A stretch of DNA of 64,000 bases from CADEDH01 sp039201605 (GCA_039201605.1 JBCCRO010000028.1:8159-72158), one strand, 5' to 3'. Shown: positions 24,536-33,063, counted from the stretch's first letter. The notes: generated from the letters alone by a model not told the origin. Numbers and translations are program-made.

Positions 24536-25588
24536 ATGCGTTCGCCCCGGCTCGCCGCCCAGCTCCTGGCCGTCGCCCTCGTGGCGGTGGCCTGTGGCGA
24601 GGTGGTGGAGCCCGAGGGATTCGCCGTGTCGACGTCGATTCTGGCCGTGGACGGCGACGACGCCGGCGCTTCCAGCGTCGGGGCCCCGGCCTCCGACAAC
24701 GATGATCCGACCAGCCTCGTGTCGCCCAACTTCCTCCCTCAGCGGTCGCTGGACTACACCCCCGAGCTGTTGATCAGCACCGACGAGGAGATCCTGCTGG
24801 CCGGGCCCGGGGGCGCCGCCAGCGGCCTCACCGGCACCTACGCCGGCCTGCCGTCGGCCCGTGCGGTCGACGATCTACTTGGCGGGCTCGTCTACCAGCA
24901 GGCCGGGGTCGACGGCGACGTCCTGTGGCTCACCAGCGAGGACGCCACCGTGCAGGTGCTGGCCGAGGGCGTCGAACTGCTCGACGTCGGCTTCAGCCGC
25001 GCCGCCTTCGCCGTGGTCCAGTCCGGTCAGGAGCTCGAGCAGATCCGGCTGGCCGATGCCGAGCGTCAACCCTTCATCACCCTGGCCGAGGGGGAGGAGA
25101 TCCTCAATCTGTCGGTCAGTGGCGGCCTGCACGCCATGGCCATCGCCAACGAGGAGTGCGGCGACCTTCGCTTCTTCGACGTCGAGGGCACCGAGATCGG
25201 TGTCCAGGGCCCGGGCGAGCCCAACTGTCCGGTGCCGAGACGCCCCTACTTCGCCACCGTCGCCCTCAGCCCGGATGGGGCGGCCCTGGCCTACACCATC
25301 GTCACCTACCGCGATGACGGCCTCGAAGCGGGTACGGAGTTGGTGGTGCGCGACCTGGCGAACGGACGGGCCTATTTCCGGCGCAAGATCGGCGAGGACG
25401 GCGACCGGATCACCCAGCTCACGTTCGACGGCGACCGGGTGGCCTATCTCAAGTCGACGGCCGATTCGGCGCAGATCACCGTGCTCGAGGCCATCACCAC
25501 GGGGCAGGAGCAGACCATCGATCTCGGCGCGACGACGACCGAGATCAATGCGGTGTCGTTCGCCCGTCTGCCGTTGGCCGAGGGCTGA
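24536..25588 (+). CDS. Lipoprotein with probable beta-propeller fold
   Basis: 350 residues from the ATG at 24536. The signal sequence (RLAAQLLAVALVAVAC) ends in a lipobox at the cysteine, so this is a lipid-anchored extracytoplasmic protein. The remainder is beta-rich, with repeating blade-like segments such as GGLVYQQAGVDGDVLWLTSE, PYFATVALSPDGAALAYTIV and ITQLTFDGDRVAYLK, typical of TolB/WD40-like propellers. No catalytic motif is seen, and neighbours give no further hint. Confidence 0.65.
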   Translation: MRSPRLAAQLLAVALVAVACGEVVEPEGFAVSTSILAVDGDDAGASSVGAPASDNDDPTSLVSPNFLPQRSLDYTPELLISTDEEILLAGPGGAASGLTGTYAGLPSARAVDDLLGGLVYQQAGVDGDVLWLTSEDATVQVLAEGVELLDVGFSRAAFAVVQSGQELEQIRLADAERQPFITLAEGEEILNLSVSGGLHAMAIANEECGDLRFFDVEGTEIGVQGPGEPNCPVPRRPYFATVALSPDGAALAYTIVTYRDDGLEAGTELVVRDLANGRAYFRRKIGEDGDRITQLTFDGDRVAYLKSTADSAQITVLEAITTGQEQTIDLGATTTEINAVSFARLPLAEG

Positions 25589-25635
25589 TCGCCGAGCGAG
25601 GCCGGAGGCGTTCCGGCCCGCCCGACGACGACGAG

Positions 25636-25651
25636 CTCGGCGCTAGCCGAG
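25636..25651. terminator. Hairpin between convergent genes
   Basis: CTCGGC-GCTA-GCCGAG forms a perfect 6-bp stem with a 4-base loop. It spans the stop codon of the minus-strand gene at 25,643 and lies just after the lipoprotein gene. No T-tract, so activity as a terminator is uncertain. Confidence 0.35.
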
Positions 25652-25957
25652 CGCCCGGTAGGCGGCGGCCTTCTGGGCCCGCTGGTTGGTGCGGCGCTTC
25701 CAGGCCTTCGTCTTCCACACTTTGAACCGGCGGCGACCGACCGGTGCGGCCTCCATCTTCTCGGTCGGGTCGACCTTCAGGGCCGTGTGATGGGGCCGGG
25801 GAAGTGCGTGATCCTCCGGTTCCTCCATGCAGGCGAGTTCCATGTGGGCGGCTCGGCGGACCTTGCGGTGCTCCACCCTGCGCTCGTTGCGATCCGGGCG
25901 ATGGACCGACGAGGCTCCGGGCTTGCGGCCCTTGTTGACTCGCGTTCGCTGTGACAC
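25643..25957 (-). CDS. Small, very basic protein of unknown function
   Basis: 104 residues from GTG 25957, with GGAAGGAAGGGAG a few bases upstream, a strong ribosome site. The product is rich in Arg, Lys and His throughout (SQRTRVNKGRKPG; NERRVEHRKVRRAAH; RRRFKVWKTKAWKRRTNQRA). Charge and size suggest nucleic-acid binding or an RNA-associated protein, but no known domain is present. The strong ribosome site suggests high translation. Confidence 0.6.
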   Translation of the reverse strand: MSQRTRVNKGRKPGASSVHRPDRNERRVEHRKVRRAAHMELACMEEPEDHALPRPHHTALKVDPTEKMEAAPVGRRRFKVWKTKAWKRRTNQRAQKAAAYRALG

Positions 25958-26199
25958 GTGTACTCCCTTCCTTCCTGCGCAGTACCCGAGCAGTGCGTGG
26001 ACTGCGCGTCGCTGAATGCGTCTCGGTATGGACGGTGTACTCGTCGATTCTTGCTCACCGGGAAACCCCGATCCAGAGGGCATCAGGAAGAGAGATGGAG
26101 TCCATCTACAAGGAGATGAGAACCGATGTCGATTGGGTGAGTCACCCCTTGCGGAGGGTCTCAACGTCACTCCGGGCGCCGCCCACTACCCTCGGATTC

Positions 26200-27036
26200 G
26201 TGACCAACTGGGGACCCGCCGAAGCCGATCACGATCCGACCGAGGAGCCGGTCGCCGACCTGGTGACCAGCCCCACCGGCGACGAGTTGGAGTGGGACGC
26301 CACCGACGAGCAGCCTTCGGCCCCCGGCGCCCCCGGCGCACCGGCCGACGAAGACGATGACGATGACGCGGTCGCCGTCGAGCCGGTCGGCGACGAGCCC
26401 GAGTCGATGGCGACCACCGAGGCCCCGGCAGAGGCCCACCCGATGGCCGAGGGCGATGGCAGCGACGGTGAGGTGGATCCGGCGGCCGGTGCCGATGATG
26501 CACCCCACGGCTTGGGCGCCACGGCAGCCGATGCGGCGGGCGAGATGGACGAGGACGCGGACGCCATCACTGTTGTGGGCGGTACGCCCGGCGAGATCGT
26601 CGAGGAGGTCGACGCCGTCACCGTTGGGGCAGATGCGGCGAATGCGGTGGGCGAGATGGACGAGGACGCCGACGCCATCATCGTTGTGGGCGGTGCGCCC
26701 GGCGAGATCGTCGAGGAGGGCGTCCCGAGCGCCGATGGAGCCGACGAGCCCGAGCCGGTGGCGAACACCGAGGCCCTAGGGGAGGCCGGGTCGGGTGGTA
26801 CCGCTGACGGCGTCGAGCCGATGGCGCCCGTACCCCCGCCGACGACCGACCCCGACCTGCCGACGATGGCCGATCTCGACGCCCTCAGCGCCGAGCTCGA
26901 TGCCGTCGACGCCACCCTGGTGGCCCTCGACGCCCGCAGCCCGTCGGGCGATCTCGACACCGATGCCGGATCGGCCCCCGACGGCGGCGCCGACATCGAC
27001 CACGAGGTCGCCGTCCAGCCCGAACCGGCCGGCTGA
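26200..27036 (+). CDS. Acidic, disordered repeat protein
   Basis: 278 residues from the GTG at 26200, chosen because TACCCT lies 7 bases upstream (leaderless pattern); the upstream reading is not protein-like. The sequence is almost entirely Asp/Glu/Ala/Pro/Val and lacks aromatic residues, so it is probably disordered. It contains two copies of a 37-residue repeat with the core GEMDEDADAI and VVGG(T/A)PGEIVEE. The last part has a short helical heptad (DLDALSAELDAVDATLVALD). Function unknown; perhaps a charged linker or scaffold. Confidence 0.6.
   Translation: MTNWGPAEADHDPTEEPVADLVTSPTGDELEWDATDEQPSAPGAPGAPADEDDDDDAVAVEPVGDEPESMATTEAPAEAHPMAEGDGSDGEVDPAAGADDAPHGLGATAADAAGEMDEDADAITVVGGTPGEIVEEVDAVTVGADAANAVGEMDEDADAIIVVGGAPGEIVEEGVPSADGADEPEPVANTEALGEAGSGGTADGVEPMAPVPPPTTDPDLPTMADLDALSAELDAVDATLVALDARSPSGDLDTDAGSAPDGGADIDHEVAVQPEPAG
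26531..26719 (+). repeat. Internal 111-bp tandem repeat in the acidic protein gene
   Basis: Bases 26531-26608 recur at 26642-26719 with only a few substitutions; the offset is 111 bases, exactly 37 codons. The two copies differ by ACT/ATC and GGTACG/GGTGCG, so duplication is recent. Confidence 0.85.
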
Positions 27037-27048
27037 GCACCCACCGTC

Positions 27049-27067
27049 CAGCCGGTTCGGCCGGCTG
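27049..27067. terminator. Bidirectional hairpin terminator candidate
   Basis: CAGCCGG-TTCGG-CCGGCTG, a perfect 7-bp stem closed by a stable UUCG-type loop, sits between the convergent genes ending at 27,036 and 27,120. There is no T-run, as often in high-GC actinobacteria. Confidence 0.5.
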
Positions 27068-27119
27068 AGCACCAGCGGGGAGGGGCCGCCCGCCGTGCGG
27101 GTCCGGCCGCCGCTGTCGG

Positions 27120-27791
27120 CTAGTCGCCCTCGCCGCTCTTGGCGATCAGGAAGCCCCGGGCCCGCTCGGTGAGCGGGTAGCGGTTCACCAGCTTCCAGAA
27201 GGCGGCGGAGTGGTCGGCCACCTCCAGGTGGGCCAGCTCGTGCACGATCACGTAGTCGACGACCCACCCCGGGAAGGCGGCGAGGCGACTCGACAGCCGG
27301 ATCGACCCGTCGCTCGGCGTGCACGACCCCCAGCGCTGCACCTGGTTGTCAACCCAGCGGATGCTGCTCGGCATCGGCAGGTCGTGTTCGACGGCGAGGT
27401 CGGCGGCCCGTCGGGCGAGGTCGATCCGGTCGGAGGCCCGGGCCCGTTCGAACTTGGCCCGGAAGTGGGCGACGAACTCCTCCTCCTCGCCCCGGGTGCA
27501 GCGATCGGGAATGCGCACCTCGAGGACGTCGCCCACCAGTCGGGCCTGGGCTGTCTTCCGGCGCCGGGCGCTTCGCATCACCTCGATGGTGAACGGCGGC
27601 GCCGACACCCCCGCAGACGCGCGATGGGCCGAGCCCGACCCGGCGGGTGGGGGAGCGGTCGCCGTCGGTCGGGGTCCGGCTTTCGGTCGGCGTCGGGGCC
27701 GGGTGGGACGCGGCGGCGCGGTGGTGGGGGCGCTGCCGGGCAGCAGCTCGTCGAAGCTCATCTGCCCCTCGATCGGGGTGGTCGTCGTCAT
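27120..27791 (-). CDS. YgjP-type (DUF45) zinc metallopeptidase-like protein
   Basis: 223 residues from the ATG at 27791. A Pro/Arg-rich N-terminus (to about residue 65) precedes the family domain: VDNQVQRWGSC (the conserved RWGSC block, residues 144-154) and VIVHELAHLEVADHSAAFW, an HExxH zinc motif with a third histidine in DHSxxFW. YgjP-like proteins are thought to be metal-dependent peptidases, often next to restriction or nucleotide-metabolism genes. It is followed at six bases by the histidine phosphatase gene on the same strand. Confidence 0.82.
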   Translation of the reverse strand: MTTTTPIEGQMSFDELLPGSAPTTAPPRPTRPRRRPKAGPRPTATAPPPAGSGSAHRASAGVSAPPFTIEVMRSARRRKTAQARLVGDVLEVRIPDRCTRGEEEEFVAHFRAKFERARASDRIDLARRAADLAVEHDLPMPSSIRWVDNQVQRWGSCTPSDGSIRLSSRLAAFPGWVVDYVIVHELAHLEVADHSAAFWKLVNRYPLTERARGFLIAKSGEGD

Positions 27792-27796
27792 GTCGA

Positions 27797-28408
27797 TCAG
27801 ACCCGGCCCGAGGAGCCTCCGGTCGACAGCTCCGGCGGGATCAACTCCAGCCGGTCGCCCGGGGCCAGGGTGCCGCTGCGATGGTGCAGCACCCGCCCGA
27901 ACAGGTTGGGCGTTCGCCCTACCCGGACGTCGAGGTGGCTCTCCATCTCCACGATCACCCCGCCGTGGCACACCACCAACAGGGTCGAGGGGCCGAACTC
28001 GGCCACGATCTCGTCGACGGCGCTCAGGACCCTGGCCAACACCGAGTCGCCGGTCTCCCAGCCCTCGGGGCGCTGCCCGGACTCGATCCACCCGGGATAG
28101 GCGTTCTCGATCTCGGTCGTCGTCATGCCCGACCACACGCCGGCCGCCCGCTCTCGCAGGTCCTCGAGCGTCTGCACCGGACCGACGCCGATCTGTTCGC
28201 TGATGATCGTCGCCGTCTCCAGCGCCCGGATCTGGGGCGAGGCGATGATGGCGTCGACCGTCCCGATGCTCTCGGAGGCGGCCAGGGCCTGACGGCGCCC
28301 GTGATCCGAGAGCGGCGGGTCGGCCTGCCCCTGCCAGCGATGCTCCAAGTTCCACGTCGACTGTCCATGACGGATCATGAGCAGGGTTGTTTGGCCGTCG
28401 GTGTCCAT
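27797..28408 (-). CDS. Histidine phosphatase superfamily (phosphoglycerate mutase-like) enzyme
   Basis: 203 residues. The RHG motif with the phospho-accepting histidine is LLMIRHGQSTWN (residues 9-20). The second catalytic histidine is in LLVVCHGGVI, and IIASPQIRALETATII supplies the usual arginine. Members hydrolyse sugar, nucleotide or alpha-ribazole phosphates; no residue here settles the substrate. A TAGGGT box lies 9 bases before the ATG, which suggests an almost leaderless message. It forms a pair with the downstream YgjP-like gene. Confidence 0.85.
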   Translation of the reverse strand: MDTDGQTTLLMIRHGQSTWNLEHRWQGQADPPLSDHGRRQALAASESIGTVDAIIASPQIRALETATIISEQIGVGPVQTLEDLRERAAGVWSGMTTTEIENAYPGWIESGQRPEGWETGDSVLARVLSAVDEIVAEFGPSTLLVVCHGGVIVEMESHLDVRVGRTPNLFGRVLHHRSGTLAPGDRLELIPPELSTGGSSGRV

Positions 28409-28544
28409 CGGCCGGAAACCCTAGTTTCCCCAGGGCTCCAGGCCGGGATTGGTAGGCAAGATCGTGGTGGAGAACCGGGGTCCGGCGGGCGAAGAAACGG
28501 GGCCCGACGATGGCGGGGGCGGTGGCTGCTGGCAGAATACGTTC

Positions 28545-28781
28545 GTGGCAACGCTTCGACTCTTCGCTCAAGCCCGCGAGGCTGCGGGAACCAAGAGCCT
28601 CGACATCCCCGGGGAGACCGTGGGCGATGTGCTCGACGAGGCCTGCCAACGATTCGGTACGACCTTCGCCGCCGTTCTCGACGGTTCGAAGGTCTGGCTG
28701 AACGGCGCCGAAGTGACGCGTTCGGCGTCGGTCGTGTCGGGCGATGAGGTCGCCGTCCTGCCACCCGTGTCCGGAGGTTGA
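28545..28781 (+). CDS. MoaD/ThiS-family sulfur carrier protein
   Basis: 78 residues from GTG 28545. A ubiquitin-like beta-grasp protein (LRLFAQAREAAGTKSLDIPG...VWLNGAEV...GDEVAVLPPVSGG) ending in the diglycine needed for thiocarboxylation. Such carriers donate sulfur for molybdopterin (MoaD), thiamin (ThiS) or cysteine synthesis; no moaE or thiG is near, so I do not choose. The downstream gene starts 5 bases after the stop, so they may be one operon. Confidence 0.8.
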   Translation: MATLRLFAQAREAAGTKSLDIPGETVGDVLDEACQRFGTTFAAVLDGSKVWLNGAEVTRSASVVSGDEVAVLPPVSGG

Positions 28782-28786
28782 CCGCG

Positions 28787-30178
28787 ATGTCCTCTTGGCC
28801 GCCCGACGAGGGGCAGGCGCCTCGCCGCACCGTCCCCGCCCCACCCCCCGACCGCACCCGGTCCAGCGTTCCGCCACCCCTGCCCCCGGTGGCCGAGGAG
28901 GAGGAGCTCCCCGGCACGTGGCAGGGCTACGGCAGCCTCGACCCCGATCGCGACCAGGCGGCCCCCGATCGGGGGGCGATCCCCGATCCGACGGCCTTCG
29001 CCGACCCCGCCCCGGACCCGGCGACCCGGCCCTACGGGGCCACGCCGTCCTACGACGACCCGGAGCGCTTCGCCTCGCCGCCCCCGCAGTCGGCGGCCGC
29101 CGGCGGTGGTGCCGCCGATGCCTACCCCCGGTACGGAGCTGCCGATCCCGGCCAGTACGGGGCGGCCGACCAGGGAGCCGCCGGCTACGGCGCCACGGCC
29201 TATGACGCCGCCGACACCTACGGCTACGACTACGGCCAGCCCGGCGGCGTCCTCGACTCGCCCGACGGCTACGGCTACGACGACGCCGACTACGGCGACG
29301 AGCCGCCCTACGCCGCGGCCGCCGGGGCCGAGGGGGCGGTCGACGACGGCAGCCGGAGGGGCCGCCGCCACGCCCGACAGCGGTCGCGGGCCCTGGCCCG
29401 GGAGGAGCGGTGGCAGCGCCACCGGTTCGCCGTGCCCTACCGCACCGACGGTCCGAAGCTGACCTTCGGCGTCCTCTGGTTCCTCCTGATCGTCGGCGCC
29501 ATCCTCTACTCGCCCCTCTTCGTCGCCGCCCTGGCCGCCGGTGTGGCCGGGCTGGCCGGGCTCCAGATCGGCTACGCCTGGTTCCCCCGGCACAACCCCA
29601 CCCGCCTCTGGGCCGCCGCCGGCGCCTTCATCTCCGGACTGATGGGTGCCCTGGGGCCGATCGGGGTGGTGGCCGCCGCCGTCGTCGGGCTGGTGATCTC
29701 CTTCGCCTACGCCGTGGCCAACCCCTCCCGCAGTCAGTCGATGATGGCCCTGGCCGAGGTGGCGATGCGGGCCATCGTTCCCGCCGGCGTGGCCGCCGCC
29801 TCGCTGGCGGCGCTGGCCGACATCGGCATCGGCGCCGCCCTCGCCCTGGTCGGTCTCGTCAGCGCCTACGAGGTGGGCGACTTCCTCGTGGGGTCCGGCT
29901 CGATGAACGCCGTCGAGGGCCCGCTGTCCGGCTTCGTGTCGCTGGCGGCTGTGGTGTTCATCCTGTGGGTTGTGACGCCCGATCCGTTCACCTCGAGCAG
30001 CATCGTCCTGTTCGGCGTGCTCACCGGGGTCGGGTGCGTAATCGGCCAGATCTTCGCCTCCGCCATCCTGCCCCGGGGCGCGGCGTGGGCCCCTGCCCTG
30101 CGCCGTCTCGACTCGTACCTGGTGGTGGCCCCGATCTGGGTGCTGCTCCTCGGTTCGGTCGACGCCACCACCCTCTGA
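28787..30178 (+). CDS. Membrane protein with Tyr/Gly-rich tail and CdsA-like C-terminus
   Basis: 463 residues from the ATG at 28787 (GGAGG upstream). Residues 1-190 are disordered, Pro/Asp-rich, then Tyr-Gly repeats (YGAADPGQYGAADQGAAGYG; YGYDYGQPGG; YGYDDADYGDE), then a basic stretch (RRGRRHARQRSRALAREERW). Seven or eight membrane helices follow. The C-terminal part (GCVIGQIFASAILPRG...RLDSYLVVAPIW) recalls the end of phosphatidate cytidylyltransferase, where RLDS lies near the active site, but the KDxxxxxPGHGG part is missing. It may be a catalytically dead or altered CdsA relative; that is inference from a short resemblance. Confidence 0.55.
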   Translation: MSSWPPDEGQAPRRTVPAPPPDRTRSSVPPPLPPVAEEEELPGTWQGYGSLDPDRDQAAPDRGAIPDPTAFADPAPDPATRPYGATPSYDDPERFASPPPQSAAAGGGAADAYPRYGAADPGQYGAADQGAAGYGATAYDAADTYGYDYGQPGGVLDSPDGYGYDDADYGDEPPYAAAAGAEGAVDDGSRRGRRHARQRSRALAREERWQRHRFAVPYRTDGPKLTFGVLWFLLIVGAILYSPLFVAALAAGVAGLAGLQIGYAWFPRHNPTRLWAAAGAFISGLMGALGPIGVVAAAVVGLVISFAYAVANPSRSQSMMALAEVAMRAIVPAGVAAASLAALADIGIGAALALVGLVSAYEVGDFLVGSGSMNAVEGPLSGFVSLAAVVFILWVVTPDPFTSSSIVLFGVLTGVGCVIGQIFASAILPRGAAWAPALRRLDSYLVVAPIWVLLLGSVDATTL

Positions 30179-30246
30179 CCTGGTTCTCGGCCGGCCCGGA
30201 GCGACCCTCCCCGGATCGGCGGCCTCGGCCAGTACCCTGATTTATC

Positions 30247-30801
30247 GTGCTCGCCGACCTAGACCAGCTCCTGGCCAAAGATCTCCTGCCCGACATCACC
30301 GCCGTGCCCCTGTCGGATCTCCGCGATCTCCGGGTGACGTGCAGCGCAGCCGAGGGCGACGTCTCCTTCGTCCGTCGACTGGCCCAGGGCCGGCTCGACA
30401 TCGTCGGCCATGAGACCCGACGCCGGGCCGGCGTGGCCGACGGCGATCCCGACGTGTCGACGCTGCTGTTCGACATCCCCGACATCCTGATCGACGGCAA
30501 CGGCGGCTCGGCCGGCCCCAGCGGCACCCCCGGGGCCCGTCCGGTGGCCGTCCACGAGCCCGGCGTACTGGCCCAGTCGCTCATCGCCGAGCTGGAGCGG
30601 ACGGTCACGGCGGCCCAGCTGAGCAGCCTCGGCGACCTCGACGACGACCGTCTGGCCGGCCTCGTCGAGGATCTCGGGCGCTTCGAGGTCGACCTGTCCA
30701 CCACCCGACGCCGTCTCCACGAGCGCATCGACGCCATCCAGGGCGAGATCGCCCGTCGCTATCGCGATGGTGAGGCGTCGATCGATTCGTTGTTGAATTA
30801 G
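30247..30801 (+). CDS. RsiG-like c-di-GMP-binding anti-sigma protein
   Basis: 184 residues from the GTG at 30247 (leaderless: TACCCT ends 8 bases upstream). Two coiled-coil helices carry the c-di-GMP signature E(X)3S(X)2R(X)3Q(X)3D described for RsiG: Glu36, Ser40, Arg43, Gln47, Asp51 exactly, and Glu147, Ser151, Arg154, His158, Asp162 with Gln replaced by His. In Streptomyces RsiG binds the sigma factor WhiG when c-di-GMP is bound; homologues are often annotated as aerial mycelium formation proteins. In motile actinobacteria the partner is probably a flagellar-type sigma. No sigma gene is in the window. An XRE regulator follows at 4 bases. Confidence 0.8.
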   Translation: MLADLDQLLAKDLLPDITAVPLSDLRDLRVTCSAAEGDVSFVRRLAQGRLDIVGHETRRRAGVADGDPDVSTLLFDIPDILIDGNGGSAGPSGTPGARPVAVHEPGVLAQSLIAELERTVTAAQLSSLGDLDDDRLAGLVEDLGRFEVDLSTTRRRLHERIDAIQGEIARRYRDGEASIDSLLN

Positions 30802-30805
30802 TGGC

Positions 30806-31288
30806 ATGAGCGACGAGCGGCGGGACATTGGCGGGTTCATCCGTGAGCAGCGGACCCTGGCCGAACTCAGCGTCCGCCGACTCGCCGACCTCGCCGGGGT
30901 GTCCAACCCCTACCTGAGCCAGATCGAGCGGGGTCTGCGCAAGCCGTCGGCCGAGATCCTCCAGCAGCTGGCCAAGGCCCTGCAGGTGTCGGCCGAGACG
31001 ATGTTCATCCAGGCCGGCATCCTCGACGAGGAGTCGGTCGGGCCCACCCCCACGCTCGAGGCCGCGATCCGCTCCGCCCCCGAGCTCAACGAGGAGCAGC
31101 GCAAGGCCCTCCTCGGGGTCTACCGGTCCTTCGTCGGCACCCTGCCCAGCGAGGCGGCCGACGGAGGCGACGCCGAGCTCGAGGCCGGTGAGGGCGCCGA
31201 CGACGGCGCCGCCGAGGACGACCCGGCTCAGGACAGTCCGGCTGAGGACAGTCCGGCCGATGGTGGTGTGGAGACGACGTCGTCGTGA
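30806..31288 (+). CDS. XRE-family helix-turn-helix regulator
   Basis: 160 residues. The XRE domain covers about residues 8-62 (IREQRTLAELSVRRLADLAG, VSNPYLSQIERGLRKPSAEI, LQQLAKALQVSAETM). A central helical region (residues 80-115) and an acidic, repetitive tail (DDPAQDSPAEDSPADG) follow. The stop overlaps the GTG of the glycosyltransferase gene as GTGA, so expression is coupled. Target genes unknown; it sits directly after the RsiG-like gene, so a link to c-di-GMP-controlled development is possible. Confidence 0.8.
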   Translation: MSDERRDIGGFIREQRTLAELSVRRLADLAGVSNPYLSQIERGLRKPSAEILQQLAKALQVSAETMFIQAGILDEESVGPTPTLEAAIRSAPELNEEQRKALLGVYRSFVGTLPSEAADGGDAELEAGEGADDGAAEDDPAQDSPAEDSPADGGVETTSS

Positions 31289-32490
31289 AGCTCGCCATCC
31301 TCTCGCTCCACACCTCGCCCCTGGCCCAGCCGGGCACGGGCGACGGCGGGGGGATGAACGTCTACGTACGGGAGTTCGCCTCGGCCCTGGCCTCGGCCGG
31401 GGTCGACTGTCGGGTCTACGTCCGCCGATGGGCCGACGAGCTCCCCGACGAGGTCGAGGTCGAGCCCGGCTTCCGGGTGGTCCACATCACCGCCGGTCCC
31501 AGCGTGGCCACCAAGGAGGAGCTGGAGGCCCACGTCGAGGCCTACGCCGCCGGGGTGGCCGCCGACTTCGACACGTTCCGGCCCGACGTCATCCACGCCA
31601 ACTACTGGCTGTCGGGCGTGGCCGGGCGTCTGCTCAAGCAGCAGTGCGGCCTGCCCCTGCTCACCACCTTCCACACCCTGGCCCGGGTCAAGGCCGAGCT
31701 GGGTGACCCCGAGCCCGAGCACCGGGCCCGGGCCGAGGCGGCGGTCATGTCGTGCGCCGACGCCGTGTTGGCCAATTGCACGGCCGAGGCCGAGCAGCTG
31801 GTCGAGTACTACGGGGCCGACCGCGACCGGATCGAGATCGTGCCCCCCGGTGTGGACCACGCCTTCTTCTCCCCGGGCAGCCAGGCCGGCGCCCGCTGGG
31901 CGCTGCGGACCGACGACGCCCCACTGCTGCTGTTCGTCGGCCGGATCCAGCCCCTCAAGGGGGTCGACGTGGCGGTGCAGACCCTGGCCGCCCTCGAGCG
32001 CGATGACGCCCGGCTGTGGATCGTGGGCGGCGCCAGCGGAACCGGGGGTGACGGCGCCGTCACCCGGGTGCGGGAGCTGATCGCCGAGCACGACCTGTCG
32101 AAGCGGGTCAGCTTCATGCCGCCCGTGCCCCACCACCTGCTGTCCACCTACTACCGGGCCGCCGACGTGTGTCTGGTGCCGAGCCGTTCGGAGTCGTTCG
32201 GGCTGGTGGCGCTGGAGGCGGCGGCCTGCGGCACGCCCACCGTGGCCTCGGCCGTCGGCGGGCTGCTCACCCTGGTCGAGCACGGCCACACCGGCTACCT
32301 GGTCGAGGGCCGTGATCCCGCCCACTACGCCGCCCACGTCGATCGCATCCTGGCCGACCCGGTGTTGGCCCGCCGCCTCGGCATCTCGGCCGCCGCCCGT
32401 GGCCGGACCTACACCTGGAGCCGATCGGCCGAGCGCCTGCATCGCCTCTACGTCGACCTCGGCGCCCGGGCCCTGGCCCCCTGCGACTGA
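31285..32490 (+). CDS. mshA: MshA-like GT4 glycosyltransferase (mycothiol synthesis)
   Basis: 401 residues from a GTG overlapping the regulator's stop. The N-terminus (LHTSPLAQPGTGDGGGMNVY) is the hallmark of D-inositol-3-phosphate glycosyltransferase MshA, and the C-terminal domain has the EX7E motif in ESFGLVALEAAACGTPTVAS. MshA joins UDP-GlcNAc to inositol-3-phosphate in the first step of mycothiol synthesis. The following YbjN-domain gene is also next to mshA in mycobacteria (Rv0486-Rv0487), which supports the call. A different GT4 acceptor cannot be fully excluded, since the later mycothiol genes are not in the window. Confidence 0.75.
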   Translation: MKLAILSLHTSPLAQPGTGDGGGMNVYVREFASALASAGVDCRVYVRRWADELPDEVEVEPGFRVVHITAGPSVATKEELEAHVEAYAAGVAADFDTFRPDVIHANYWLSGVAGRLLKQQCGLPLLTTFHTLARVKAELGDPEPEHRARAEAAVMSCADAVLANCTAEAEQLVEYYGADRDRIEIVPPGVDHAFFSPGSQAGARWALRTDDAPLLLFVGRIQPLKGVDVAVQTLAALERDDARLWIVGGASGTGGDGAVTRVRELIAEHDLSKRVSFMPPVPHHLLSTYYRAADVCLVPSRSESFGLVALEAAACGTPTVASAVGGLLTLVEHGHTGYLVEGRDPAHYAAHVDRILADPVLARRLGISAAARGRTYTWSRSAERLHRLYVDLGARALAPCD

Positions 32491-32604
32491 GCCCGGCCGA
32501 CCGGAGCCCGGCCCACCGGGCGCGCTCCGACTGAGGGCCCGTCGGTCCGGTCTCCTACCCTCGGGTCCGACCAGAACGCCCGTCAACCTCCGAAGGAGAC
32601 CGAG

Positions 32605-33063
32605 GTGACCATCCCGGCCGACCCCGATCAGCTCCAGCTCCTCGAAGCCCACATCGACCGGTGGATCACGGCCGAACGGTCGGCCAACCCGGTCGTGGCC
32701 GACGTGGCCCGCAACGTCGACGGTCGACGCAGCTGGTTCGTGCGCCTGACCGGGGTCGAGCGCGACTCGTTCACCGTCCGTTTCCACCTCGAACAGCGCA
32801 CCCTCCACTACGAGACCTACTTCATGCCCGCCCCCGAGGAGAACGAGGCCGAGCTGTTCCGCCACCTCCTAGTCCGCAACCACCGGTTGTACGGGGCGAC
32901 GTTCGCCATCGGCGACGAGGACGCCGTGTACCTGGTGGGGCAGCTCCCGAACGAGCAGATCAACGACGTCGAGCTCGATCGCATCCTCGGCTCGATGTAC
33001 CAGTGGGTCGAGCAGTTCTTCCGTCCCGCCATGCGCATCGGGTTCGCCTCGAAGTTCGGCTGA
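32605..33063 (+). CDS. YbjN-domain protein (type III secretion chaperone-like fold)
   Basis: 152 residues from GTG 32605, preceded by AAGGAG. Conserved features include RSWFVRLTGVERDSFTVRFH, HYETYFMPAPEENEAELF, LRN-like LVRNHRLYGATFAI, and a helical C-terminus. This is the YbjN family; actinobacterial members are regularly encoded next to mshA. Function is unclear; the fold resembles secretion chaperones. Confidence 0.8.
   Translation: MTIPADPDQLQLLEAHIDRWITAERSANPVVADVARNVDGRRSWFVRLTGVERDSFTVRFHLEQRTLHYETYFMPAPEENEAELFRHLLVRNHRLYGATFAIGDEDAVYLVGQLPNEQINDVELDRILGSMYQWVEQFFRPAMRIGFASKFG

Noticed and set aside
31228..32865. Long open frame (545 codons) on the minus strand opposite mshA
   Set aside because: A high-GC shadow of mshA and the YbjN gene: Gly/His/Val-rich, no motif. 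The plus-strand genes are clear.
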